From Phytohabitans rumicis (GTDB lineage: Bacteria > Actinomycetota > Actinomycetes > Mycobacteriales > Micromonosporaceae), in the NCBI RefSeq assembly GCF_011764445.1, contig NZ_BLPG01000001.1, positions 9,353,316-9,417,315 on the forward strand: a DNA stretch of 64,000 nucleotides. The letters are read 5' to 3'. The notes under the pieces are model-generated. The model was not told the origin of the DNA. It did no database searches and saw only the letters and a program-made list of their open reading frames with translations. Below, piece after piece: positions 7,790 to 16,925 of the stretch (position 1 is the first letter of the stretch; every line of letters begins with the position of its first letter). The position numbers and the translations under genes are program-made.

Positions 7790-9625
7790 GTGACCGGATT
7801 GGGTTTCCTCCGCCGCATCTGGGCGCGGCGTGCCCAGATGCCGTTGGCGTTGCTGGTCGGTGCGAGCCTCGTCGTCGTGACGGCCGCGGTTTCCGCGGCG
7901 GACGGGCCGGGGCCCGGGCTGCGGTTCGCGCCCGGCGGGCACTGGGTCGCCAGCCCGGCACTGGAACTCGTGTTCCACATCAACGGCTCGGCGGGGACGG
8001 TCGACGCCCAGGCCAAGGTGGACGGCATCGAGCCGGGCAGCCAGGTGGTCCAGAGCGACACCAGCGGCTACGTGGTCGGCCAGTCCCGGATCGTCGAGTT
8101 CGGCAAGTCGAGCCTGTCGGTCGAGGGGACGGTGACGCCGCCGACCGGGGAACGCCCGGTGGCCGTCGAGGTCGCTGGCGGGCCCTACCTGGTGTACCGG
8201 GAGGCCGGCAGCGTCGTACGGCTGGGCGACTCGCCCGCGACGATCCCCGCCGGCGGCGTGCTCGGTGAGCCCGTCACCACCCCGGACGGCACGCTGTGGC
8301 TGCACCGCGTCGACTCCGGCGTGATCTGCAAGCTGGCCCGCGGCGCCGACCGGATGTCCTGCCCGGCCACCGCGCCACGCGGCCACGCCGGCGCCCTCAC
8401 CGTGGTGCGGGAGCGTCCCGTCTTCGTCGACACCACGGCCAACACGCTGAGTCCGGTGACCGACGGTGGACTCGGCAGGCCGACCCGGATCGGGGTGGAC
8501 GCCCCACCCACCGCGCGCGTCGCGCCGGCCGACGTGGACGGCCGGGTCGCCATCCTCGACCCCACCGGCCAGCGGATGTACCTGGTGGACGCCACCGCGG
8601 TCGGCACGGACAAGGACAGCGCCGCGCCGGTCACCGTCGACCTGCCCGACGGCGCGTACGCGGCGCCGTCGGCCAGCCGGTCGTCGGTGGTGCTGCTGGA
8701 CCGGCAAGGCAACACGGTGCGCACGTACAGCGGCTCGGGGCAGCCGTTGCGGGAGGTTCAGGTGCCCCCGGACGCCGGCGAGCCCAGGCTGAGCCGCGGC
8801 GAGGACGAGCGGGTCTACGTCGACGGCACCGAGGGCACGCACGTGCTGGTCGTGGACCACGGCGGCGGCGTCGGCCAGGTGCCGGTGGCCGGCGGTGGGC
8901 AGGCGGCGACCTCACCGACGCCGGCCGCCCCGTCCACCTCGCCGGCGGCCCCGCCGACCCAGGCCAGCGAAGGCCCGCAGCCGCCGCCGAGATCCGCCCG
9001 GCCACCGTCGCGGGAGACCGACGAGAGCACCGGACCGCCCGCGCTGCCGGCCAGCCCGCCCGGCATGCCACCCAACCTGCGCGCCACCGTCCAGGGCGGC
9101 AACGTGGTGGTCACCTGGGGTGCCGCCGCCGCCAACGGCGCCGCGGTGAGCGCCTACCGCGTCGCCTGGGCCCGCGCCGCCGGCAGCGGTGGCGGCTCGA
9201 GCACCCGGCCGGGCGGGGCCCGGTCGTACACCATCGCCGGACTGGCCCGGGGCGTCGCGTACCGGATCACGGTGGCGGCGCAGAACAGCGCCGGCCGTGG
9301 CGCACCCGCGACCGCGCAGGCGACGCTGCCGGTCACCCGGACCGTCACGGTGTCCCGGGGCAGTACCGAGTCCTACGGCCAGACCTGCCTGGCGCCGGAC
9401 TGCGGGCTGATGCGCGTGGTGCTGCGGGGGTTCCGGGCCAACACCAGCTACCAGGTCACGCCGTACTCGGATCACGAGAGCTACACCAACCCCGGGGCCG
9501 CGCGGACCACCGACGGCAGCGGCAACCTGACGTTCGAGGCGTTCCACTACGGCATCGTCGGCACGCGCGTGTGGGTGGTCGTGGACGGACTCGAGTCCAA
9601 CCACTACCTGTGGGTCTCCGGATGA
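7790..9625 (+). CDS. Membrane-anchored fibronectin type III protein, first gene of the MoxR operon
   Basis: 611 residues. Residues 1-40 hold basic residues and one hydrophobic segment ('MPLALLVGASLVVVTAAV'), indicating export with an N-terminal anchor. Residues ~45-365 look like a beta-propeller or beta-rich domain. A Pro/Ser/Ala-rich linker (~370-425) leads to a fibronectin type III domain ('PPNLRATVQGGNVVVTWG' to 'ITVAAQNSAGRG') and a final beta domain with two cysteines. The GTG start lacks a clear Shine-Dalgarno; a TATGCT box 6 bases upstream suggests a leaderless transcript. The stop overlaps the MoxR start (ATGA). The function is not known. The operon position suggests a cell-envelope role linked to the ESX system. 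Confidence 0.75.
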   Translation: MTGLGFLRRIWARRAQMPLALLVGASLVVVTAAVSAADGPGPGLRFAPGGHWVASPALELVFHINGSAGTVDAQAKVDGIEPGSQVVQSDTSGYVVGQSRIVEFGKSSLSVEGTVTPPTGERPVAVEVAGGPYLVYREAGSVVRLGDSPATIPAGGVLGEPVTTPDGTLWLHRVDSGVICKLARGADRMSCPATAPRGHAGALTVVRERPVFVDTTANTLSPVTDGGLGRPTRIGVDAPPTARVAPADVDGRVAILDPTGQRMYLVDATAVGTDKDSAAPVTVDLPDGAYAAPSASRSSVVLLDRQGNTVRTYSGSGQPLREVQVPPDAGEPRLSRGEDERVYVDGTEGTHVLVVDHGGGVGQVPVAGGGQAATSPTPAAPSTSPAAPPTQASEGPQPPPRSARPPSRETDESTGPPALPASPPGMPPNLRATVQGGNVVVTWGAAAANGAAVSAYRVAWARAAGSGGGSSTRPGGARSYTIAGLARGVAYRITVAAQNSAGRGAPATAQATLPVTRTVTVSRGSTESYGQTCLAPDCGLMRVVLRGFRANTSYQVTPYSDHESYTNPGAARTTDGSGNLTFEAFHYGIVGTRVWVVVDGLESNHYLWVSG

Positions 9626-10568
9626 GCGCGGCGGACGTCGCCGCGCGGATCGCGGACAACGTGCGGCAGGTGATCCGCGGCAAGCCGGACCTGGTACGGC
9701 TGGCGGTCGCCGCGCTGCTGGCCGAGGGCACATGCTGATCGAGGACGTGCCGGGCCTGGGCAAGACCACCCTGGCCCGCTGCCTGGCCCGCAGCATCGGC
9801 GGCGCGTGCAACCGCATCCAGTTCACCCCGGACCTGCTGCCCGGCGACATCACCGGCGTCACCGTCTACCACCAGAAGGACGAGCGGTTCACCTTCCATC
9901 CCGGTGCGGTGTTCGCGAACGTCGTGGTGGCCGACGAGATCAACCGCGGCACGCCGAAGACGCAGTCGGCGCTGCTGGAGGTGATGTCCGAGCGCCGGGT
10001 CACCGTGGACGCGCAGGCGCACGAGGTGCCGCGGCCGTTCCTGGTCATCGCCACCCAGAACCCGATCGAGCTGGAGGGCACCTACCGGCTGCCCGAGGCG
10101 CAGCTCGACCGGTTCCTGGTCCGGCTCTCGGTGGGCTATCCCGACGTCGACGCCGAGGTGAGCGTGATTATGGACGGCCAGGCGGGCAGGACCGCGGACG
10201 ATCTGCCGGCGGTGGTGGACATGGCCGCGCTGCGGGAGGCCATCGCGCAGGTGCGGACCTCGCACGTCGACCGGGCCGTGTGCGAGTACGCCGTACGGCT
10301 CGCGGCGGCCACCCGCGAGCACGCCGCGGTGCGGTTCGGTGCGAGCGTGCGCGGCAGCATCGCGCTGGTGCGTACCGCGCAGGCGCTGGCGGCGATCGAC
10401 CGGCGCGACTTCGTCACGCCCGACGACATCAAGGACGTGGCGATCCCGGTCCTGGCGCACCGGCTCGTCCTGACCCCGGAGGCGGAGCTGAGCCGGGACG
10501 GCACCGCCGAGATCGTCGCGGAGGTGCTCACCGCCACTGCCACGCCGGTGTCCAGCGCGGGTCGCTGA
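9622..10568 (+). CDS. MoxR-family AAA+ ATPase (one frameshift as read)
   Basis: 315 residues if the frame is restored. The N-terminal 37 codons from ATG 9622 ('ADVAARIADNVRQVIRGKPD', then 'LVRLAVAALLAEG') are in one frame. The rest (from ~9732, 'LIEDVPGLGKTTLARCLA' Walker A, 'VVADEINR' Walker B, sensor 'ATQNPIE', arginine-finger region 'YRLPEAQLDRFL') is in another. Adding one C at about 9729 (GAGGGC-CAC) restores the invariant MoxR N-terminus 'LLAEGHMLIEDVPG'. MoxR proteins are chaperone-like ATPases working with DUF58/VWA partners, and the DUF58 gene follows after 2 bases. The break is most likely a sequence error; otherwise the gene is inactive. Confidence 0.85.
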
Positions 10569-10570
10569 CC

Positions 10571-11697
10571 GTGCGCCTGACCCGCCGCGGCCTGGCCGTG
10601 CTCGTCGCCGGCGCCGTGCTGCTGCCGTTCGGGCAGTGGGGCGGCTACCCGTTCCTGCGCGCGCTGGGCGCGGCGCTGCTCGGCGCCGTGCTGGCCGCGG
10701 TCCTGCTCACGGTGCGTGGCCTGACCGTGCGGGTGCGCCGGTCGGTCTACCCGGACCGGGTCGAGCGCGGGCGGCCCGCGCTGGCCAGCCTGCGCGTGGG
10801 CAACCCGGGCGCCCGGCGGATGCCCGGCTTTCTGGCCACCGACGCGGCCGGCGGCGCGGCGCGCACCATCCGGGTACGGGCGCTGCCGGCCGGCGCCGAG
10901 GCGTTCTACCACTACGAGCTGCCGACCGGCACCCGGGCCGAACGACCGTCGGGCCGCTGGTGCTGCACCGGGTGGACCCGTTCGGGCTGGCCCGCAACCG
11001 GCTCCCCACCGGAGCGACCGCGCAGCTGTGGGTGCATCCCCGGCAGCTTCCGGCGCGGACGTTGACCGGGGCGTACCCCCGCCACCACCACGACGGCCCG
11101 ACCGCCGACGCGGTGCGGGGGTCGGCGGACCTGCGGGACGTCCGCGAGTACGTCCCCGGCGACGAGGTGCGGCACCTGCACTGGAAGGCGACCGCCCGGA
11201 CCGGCCGGCTGATGGTGCGCGACCTGGCCGATCCGCAGCAGCCGCGGCTGACCTTGTTGCTGGACACCCGCCCGCACGCGCTGAGCGCGGACGGGTTCGA
11301 GGAGGCCGTCGACCTGGCGGCGTCCCTGCTGGCCGCCTCCGCCCGGGCCGGACACCACAGCCGGCTGGTCACCTCCGGCGGCCGGGACCTGCGCACACCG
11401 GGCGGCGTGCGGGCCGCCCGCCTGCTGCTGGACGAGCTGTGCGAGCTCCGCCAGGACGGGCAGCGCGGTGGGGCCCTGGTACCCGAGCCGCTGTCCGCCG
11501 GCCGTACCGCCGGGGGTGGCCTCGTGGTCGTCACGGCCGGCGCCGCGCAGCTCGCCGCGCTGCGGCACCGGTTCTCGCCGATCGTCGTCCTGGACCTGAC
11601 CGCCGCGGGTACGCCCGCCGCGCTGCCCGGCGTGCGGATCCTCGGCGCGGACAGCGCCGCCCAGGCCGTACACCGCTGGAACGAGGTCCTGGGGTGA
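10571..11697 (+). CDS. DUF58 domain protein (one frameshift as read)
   Basis: 375 residues once corrected. Two N-terminal membrane helices ('GLAVLVAGAVLLPFGQW' and 'ALGAALLGAVLAAVLL') precede a cytoplasmic or envelope part holding the DUF58 core 'DLRDVREYVPGDEVRHLHWKATAR' (read in two stretches) and a VWA-like region ('LTLLLDTRP'). The frame changes at the GGG run 10935-10937; one added G gives a continuous 'GRTTVGPLVLHRVDPFGLAR'. DUF58 proteins act with MoxR ATPases. The GTG start is 2 bases after the MoxR stop, and the gene overlaps the transglutaminase-like gene by 4 bases (GTGA), so the three form one translational unit. Confidence 0.85.
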
Positions 11698-13841
11698 GCA
11701 CGGCATCGGTGCGCGCCCTGCCCACGGCCTGCCTGATGCTCGCCACCGCGATCGCCGCGCTGCTGTTCGCGCCGGCGTTCGGCTGGGCCGCGCTGCTGCT
11801 GCCCGTCGGCGTGCCGGCGGCGACGCTGCTGCTGGGCGCGCTGGCGTGCGCCCGGCGCGCGGCGCTGCTGGCCTGGCGCCCGGTGCTGCTGGCCGGGGCC
11901 GGAATCCTCGCCGTCGCCGAGACGTCGCTGTGGCCGACCACGCGGGCCGGGCTGCCCACCGGGCGGACGCTGCGGGCGCTGGCCACCGGCGTCACCGACT
12001 CCTGGCAGCTGACCCTGCAGTCGACCTGGCCCGCACGGCCGGAGCCCGACCTGCTGCTGTTCGTCCCGCTGCTGGTGGTGCTCGCCGGCGTCGCCGGCAT
12101 CGAGGTGCTGTACCGGCTGGGCCCGTTGCCGGCGCTCGCGCCGAGCCTGGCCGTCGCGGTCCTCACCCAGCTCTACGCCCCGCTTCCCGCGGGCCCCGCC
12201 ACCGTGGCGGCGCTGGCCTACGCGGGGGCCGCCGCCGCCCTGCTGCTGGCCGCGGGTGGGGCGCCGGACGGTGCCGAGTCGCCGGCCGCCGGGCCGGGCC
12301 GGGTGGCGGGGGCCGTGCGGCGGGTCACCCCGGCGGTCGCGCTGGCCTCGGTGGCGGCGGTCCTGGCCGGACCGGTGGTGCCGGCCGGGCCGGCCCGGTA
12401 CTCGCTGCGACAGGACCGGCCGGCCCCACTCGCCGACACGGCGGTGACCAGCCCGCTCGACGAGATCGCCTACCGGCTCGCCCACCCCGGCGTCGCCGCG
12501 TTCCGGGTACGGGGTGCGGCGGGCGTGGACCGCTGGCCGCTGGTGGTGCTGGACGCCTTCGACGGGGTCAACTGGACATCTTCCGACCGGTATCGGCGGA
12601 TGGGTGTCGACCTGCGGCCGAGCCCCGCGGTGACGGTGCCGGTGCACCGCCGGTCCGCGCACATCGATGCCACCGGCATCGGCGGCCCGTGGCTGCCCAC
12701 CCAGACGTGGCCGGCCGGCGTACAGGGCGCCTCCCCGCTGGTCGAGGAGCGGCACGGCACCCTGCTGCTGCCCGGATCCAGCGGCCCCGCGCGGTACACC
12801 CTGAGCTGGTGGCAGCCGGAGGTCGGCGCGGCGGCGCTGGCGGGCGCCGCGACCGACACCGGGATACCGGGCGGTCTCGGCGGCGTCGGGACCGTGCCGC
12901 CGGGGGTGGCCGCGGTCGCCGAGCGGGCCGTACGCGGGGTGCGCCCGTCCTTCCAGGCCGCCCTGGCGCTGGAGCGTCACCTGCGGGAGAACTACCGGAC
13001 CGCGGTGGGCGACGACCTGCCGACCGGGCACGCCTGGCCCCAACTGGCCGACTTCCTGCTGCGCGGCGGGCGGGGCACGAGCGAGCAGTTCGCCGCCGCG
13101 TACGTGGCGCTGGCCCGGATCCGGGGCATCCCGGCCCGCCTGGTCGTCGGCTTCCGCGCCCCCGCCCGGCAGGACCCGGACGGCGGCTACACGGTCCGCA
13201 ACGGCGACGTGCTGGCCTGGCCGGAGGTCGCGGTGGCCGGGATCGGCTGGGTGCCGCTGGATCCCAGCGGCACCGCCTCGGCCGGTGGCGCCACCGCCGG
13301 CAGCGGGCTGGCCGCCATGACGGCCCAGGCGCGGTCCCGGCTGCCCGCGCCGGAGGACCTGCGCGACCCGCCGGTCAGCCAGCCGCGGCCCGGCGGGGCG
13401 CGCGGCGGTGCCGGCTCGCTGCCGTGGGCGTACCTGCTTGGCGTCCCGGTCGCCCTGGCGGCGGTGTGGCTGCTCGGCGTGCCGGCCGCGAAGGCTGGGC
13501 GGACCTGGCGGCGACGGCGCCGGCCAGGACCGGGCGCCGTCGTGGGCGCGTGGGAGGAGGTCCGCGACCGGTTGCGCGAGCACGGTGTCGCGGTATCGGC
13601 CGGAATGACGGTGCGTGACCTGGGCACCGCGGCCGCGGCCGTCACCGATCAGGCCACTGTGGACGGCATCGGTCGGCTGGGCGCCACTGTGGACCGGGCG
13701 CTGTGGGCGGCGGCGCCGGGACAGCGCGACGGCCTTGAAGCCTGGGCCGCGGTGCGGGCGGTACGTCGGGGCCTGGCCCGCCGCGGGTGGCGGGCGCGGC
13801 TGCGGGCCGGGCTCGATCCCCGCAGCCTGCTACCGCCGTGA
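11694..13841 (+). CDS. TgpA-like membrane protein with degenerate transglutaminase domain
   Basis: 715 residues. Six or more N-terminal transmembrane helices (residues ~5-230, DUF3488/TgpA type) are followed by an extracytoplasmic transglutaminase-like domain, one more helix ('WAYLLGVPVALAAVWLLG') and a basic cytoplasmic tail. The active site is altered: where the family has a Cys in 'G-C-E-Q-F', this protein has Ser ('RGTSEQFAAAY'). The His of 'H-A-W-P-E-V' is Leu ('DVLAWPEV'), while the Asp of 'WVPLDPS' remains. It should therefore not be an active thiol enzyme and may bind or scaffold peptides. The GTG start overlaps the DUF58 stop. The gene ends 2 bases from the convergent pseudokinase gene. 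Confidence 0.85.
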   Translation: MSTASVRALPTACLMLATAIAALLFAPAFGWAALLLPVGVPAATLLLGALACARRAALLAWRPVLLAGAGILAVAETSLWPTTRAGLPTGRTLRALATGVTDSWQLTLQSTWPARPEPDLLLFVPLLVVLAGVAGIEVLYRLGPLPALAPSLAVAVLTQLYAPLPAGPATVAALAYAGAAAALLLAAGGAPDGAESPAAGPGRVAGAVRRVTPAVALASVAAVLAGPVVPAGPARYSLRQDRPAPLADTAVTSPLDEIAYRLAHPGVAAFRVRGAAGVDRWPLVVLDAFDGVNWTSSDRYRRMGVDLRPSPAVTVPVHRRSAHIDATGIGGPWLPTQTWPAGVQGASPLVEERHGTLLLPGSSGPARYTLSWWQPEVGAAALAGAATDTGIPGGLGGVGTVPPGVAAVAERAVRGVRPSFQAALALERHLRENYRTAVGDDLPTGHAWPQLADFLLRGGRGTSEQFAAAYVALARIRGIPARLVVGFRAPARQDPDGGYTVRNGDVLAWPEVAVAGIGWVPLDPSGTASAGGATAGSGLAAMTAQARSRLPAPEDLRDPPVSQPRPGGARGGAGSLPWAYLLGVPVALAAVWLLGVPAAKAGRTWRRRRRPGPGAVVGAWEEVRDRLREHGVAVSAGMTVRDLGTAAAAVTDQATVDGIGRLGATVDRALWAAAPGQRDGLEAWAAVRAVRRGLARRGWRARLRAGLDPRSLLPP

Positions 13842-13843
13842 CG

Positions 13844-15231
13844 TCACGTCACACACCGCGCCCCGCGGATCGGCTTGGCCTCACTCTCCACCACGTGCGT
13901 GCCGTCGGTGCCCTGGATCCGGAAGCAGTACCTGCGCACCGGATCGACCGGCACCCGGTGGCTGGTGTTGCGCTGCACGAACAGCACCTTGGCCCGCTCG
14001 CCCTCGGCCGCCACGACCACCGCGAAGTCCATCGGCTCGCTGCTGCGCCAGGACAGCTCCACGACGTCGCCGCGGTCGGTGGGATCGGCGAGCTCCAGCC
14101 GCCCCGCCGGGGTCGGGCTGGGCGCCGGGCCGGCCGTCGCGGTCTGCGCCGGTGGCGTCGGGTCGGCGAGCTCGTCCGGCTGGCTCACCAGGAGCACCGC
14201 GCCCGCCGCGGCCAGCAGCGCCACGACGCCCGCCGCGGCGGACAGCAACGCCTTGCGGCCCGTGCGCCACGATGGCGCCTTGGGGCCGAAGACCAGGATC
14301 GGCTTGCCGTGGGGGAGCGGTGCGGTGGGGCTCGGCGGCGGCGTCGCGCGGGCGAAGTCGTCGAACGCCGGTGGGGCGCCGCTCGCGTCCACAGTCGACG
14401 GTGCCGCCGGCTCCTCCGGCGGTACGGCCTGCCGGCGCAGGGTGTCCAGGCGCTGGGCCACCGTCGCCGCGTCGGCGGGGCGGGCGTGCGGGTCCTTGGC
14501 CAACAGTTCGGACACCACCGCGATGAGCTCCGGCGGCGCGTCGGCGCGTACCAGTGGCGGCGCGGCGGTCCCCAGCACGCGCAGCAGCCGCTCACCCTGC
14601 TCCTCGCCGGGCGGCCCTGATGGGGGAGACGGCCGGACAGCGCGAGGTGCAGGATCACGCCGAGGCCGTAGAGGTCCGAGCGTTCGTCCGTGGTGCCGTC
14701 GCGGACCGTCTCCGGCGCCAGGTGCTCCACGCCCGGCAGCGGGTCCCGGGGGAACGCGTGGCGCAGCGTGCCGCCGAAGTCCGACAGCACCGGCTCGCCG
14801 GACGGCCGGAACAGCACGTTGCCCGCGGTCACCCCGCCGTGCACGAGCCCCGCGCCGTGTGCGGTCGCCAGCGCCGTCGCGAGCACGGTGCCCAGCACGA
14901 GAGCGTCCGGCACCGACAGCGGCCCGAACGAGTCGAGCAGGTCCGGCAACGACTGCGCGCACAGCTCCATGCGCAGGGCGCAGCGCCCGTCCGGGCGGGC
15001 CTCGACCCGGTCGGCGACGAGGATCGGGGCATGGGCGCGCAAGGCGGACAGCCGGGCCAGTTCGGCGTCCAGCGCGGCCCGGGTAGGCCGGTCCAGCGGG
15101 CCGGGGAAGACCTTCAACGCGAACGCCTCGCCGGTGGTGGCGTCCACACCGGCCAGCACGGCCGCCACCGGGCCGTCGGCCAGCTGGACCAGCCCGTCGC
15201 CGTCGGGGTCGGTCGTGGTGCTGCTGCTCAT
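13844..15231 (-). CDS. ESX-linked membrane pseudokinase (Ser/Thr kinase fold; one frameshift as read)
   Basis: 462 residues when repaired. The kinase fold has the Lys motif 'AFALKVF', but the catalytic loop reads 'LVHGGVTAGNVLF': the HRD Asp is replaced by Gly. The metal-binding motif is kept as 'LSDFGG'. This suggests a phosphate-binding or scaffolding pseudokinase. A single transmembrane helix follows ('LLSAAAGVVALLAAAGAVLLV'), then an extracytoplasmic beta domain with two cysteines ending 'CVT'. The frame breaks in the G5 run 14622-14626 (plus strand); one added base joins 'LSGRLPPSGPPGEEQ'. It is the last gene of the minus-strand ESX operon, 53 bases after the EccA-like gene. Confidence 0.8.
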
Positions 15232-15284
15232 CCCGGCTCCACAGTAGAAGTCTGCCCCGCCGCCGGCCGATCAGGCCAGGCCGC

Positions 15285-16925
15285 TCACGCCGCCGCCGCG
15301 ACGACGTCCTCGGCCGTCAGCCGGCGCAGCTCGGCCACCTCCGGCATCCGGCCGAGCGCGCGCAGCCGCTGCGACTGGGCCTTGCGTACGCCCTCGAAGA
15401 GCCGGCGCGCATCCCGGGCGTTGCCGAACGCGGGATCGTCGCAGATCCGGCCGAAGTGCTCCAGCAGCACCGGATGCGCCGCGCCGTCCAGGAGGTACTC
15501 GCCCTCGGCGACCATGCCGCCGATGATGCGTACCAGATCCGTCGGGGTGTAGCTGTCGAACTCGATGGTCTTGGCGAAGCGCGAGGCCAGGCCGGGGTTG
15601 ACGGCCAGGAAGTCGGCCATCTCGGCGGTGTAGCCGGCGACGATCACCGCGATCTCGTCCCGATGGTCCTCCATCAGCTTGACCAGGGTGTCGATCGCCT
15701 CCTGGCCGAAGTCACCGCCGGAACCGGCCTGCCGGGACAGCGTGTACGCCTCATCGATGAACAGCACCCCGCCCCGGGCCGCCTCGAACACCACCGAGGT
15801 CTTCTCCGCGGTGTGCCCGATGTACTGGCCGACCAGGTCACGCCGGGACACCTCGTGGAACTGGCCGCGGGCGAGCACGCCGAGCGCCTTGAGCAGCTTG
15901 CCGTAGGTGCGCGCCACGGTGGTCTTTCCGGTGCCCGGGGCGCCGGTGAAGATCAGGTGGTGGCTGACGCCGCCCACCGGGAGCCCCGCCTTGCGCCGCC
16001 ACTCGTTGACCTGGATCTCGTCGACCAGGGCCCGGACCTCCGCCTTCACCGCGGCCAGGCCGACCATGCCGTCCAGGTCGGCGAGCAGGTCGCCCAGCCC
16101 GGCGTCGCCGCCGGCGGCGCGCGGCCGTACCGGCTCGACCACGGTCGTCGTGGCGCCCGCGGTCACCTCGACGCCGGGCGGGGCGGTGTTGTCCACCTGG
16201 CACTCCTGCACCGACCCGCCGCACCCGGCGCCGACGAGGATGCCGACCCGCTGGGCGTCCCGCACCCGGGTACGGCGTACGAGCGGCCGGCTGTGCTGGG
16301 CCACCGCGATGCCCTCGCCCGCGGTCCGCAGGATCTCGCAGCCCTCTACCACCGGCCGGGCGTACTGGTAGATGTACATGCCGCGCTGGCCGCAGCCGGA
16401 GATCGTGCAGTTGCGGATCTGCGGGTCGGCGCCGAGCCCCACCACCACGCCGTCGCCGGCCACGTCGGTGATCGAGGTGTCCTCGACGGTGCCGGAGGAG
16501 TTCTCCACCACGATGCCGGCCGCCGCGTCCCGGACCGTGCACCGGCTCACCGCGAACCGCCGGCACCCCCGCACGCTGAGCGCCGCGCCGCGCTGGGCGC
16601 TGATCGTGCACCGCTCGACCGTCAGTTCCGCGTCGAACGCCTGGACGGCGGTGACGCTCCCGCGCACCTCGACGCCCTGCAGGACCAGCGACCCGCCGTG
16701 CACGTTCACCACCGGCCAGTCGCCGCCGGTGCCGTCCAGAGTCACCGTCGCGCCGTCCTCCGCCCGTATCGTCAGCCACCGGTCGACCAGCTCGAACGTC
16801 TCCGGGTAGTGGCCCTCGGCGACGCGGATGACGCCGCCGTCCGGCGCGTCGTGCAGGGCGGCACCGATCGTGGGGTAGGCGCCGTGCCGGCCGGCCGCGA
16901 CGAGCAGCGCGCGGGGTGCGTTCAT
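15285..16925 (-). CDS. Beta-helix/AAA+ ATPase fusion, EccA-like
   Basis: 546 residues. Residues ~10-255 form a right-handed parallel beta-helix with regularly spaced turns ('VERCTISAQRGAAL', 'IRNCTISGCGQRGMYIY', 'VEGCEILRTAGEGIAV'). Residues ~280-546 are a CbxX/CfqX-type AAA+ domain with Walker A 'TGAPGTGKTTVA', Walker B 'GGVLFIDEAYTL' and sensor regions. The ATPase half matches EccA, the cytosolic T7SS ATPase thought to handle substrates or chaperones. Canonical mycobacterial EccA carries an N-terminal TPR domain, so the beta-helix replaces the usual substrate-recognition part. The ATG overlaps the EccE stop (ATGA), tying the gene to the secretion apparatus. Confidence 0.85.
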   Translation of the reverse strand: MNAPRALLVAAGRHGAYPTIGAALHDAPDGGVIRVAEGHYPETFELVDRWLTIRAEDGATVTLDGTGGDWPVVNVHGGSLVLQGVEVRGSVTAVQAFDAELTVERCTISAQRGAALSVRGCRRFAVSRCTVRDAAAGIVVENSSGTVEDTSITDVAGDGVVVGLGADPQIRNCTISGCGQRGMYIYQYARPVVEGCEILRTAGEGIAVAQHSRPLVRRTRVRDAQRVGILVGAGCGGSVQECQVDNTAPPGVEVTAGATTTVVEPVRPRAAGGDAGLGDLLADLDGMVGLAAVKAEVRALVDEIQVNEWRRKAGLPVGGVSHHLIFTGAPGTGKTTVARTYGKLLKALGVLARGQFHEVSRRDLVGQYIGHTAEKTSVVFEAARGGVLFIDEAYTLSRQAGSGGDFGQEAIDTLVKLMEDHRDEIAVIVAGYTAEMADFLAVNPGLASRFAKTIEFDSYTPTDLVRIIGGMVAEGEYLLDGAAHPVLLEHFGRICDDPAFGNARDARRLFEGVRKAQSQRLRALGRMPEVAELRRLTAEDVVAAAA

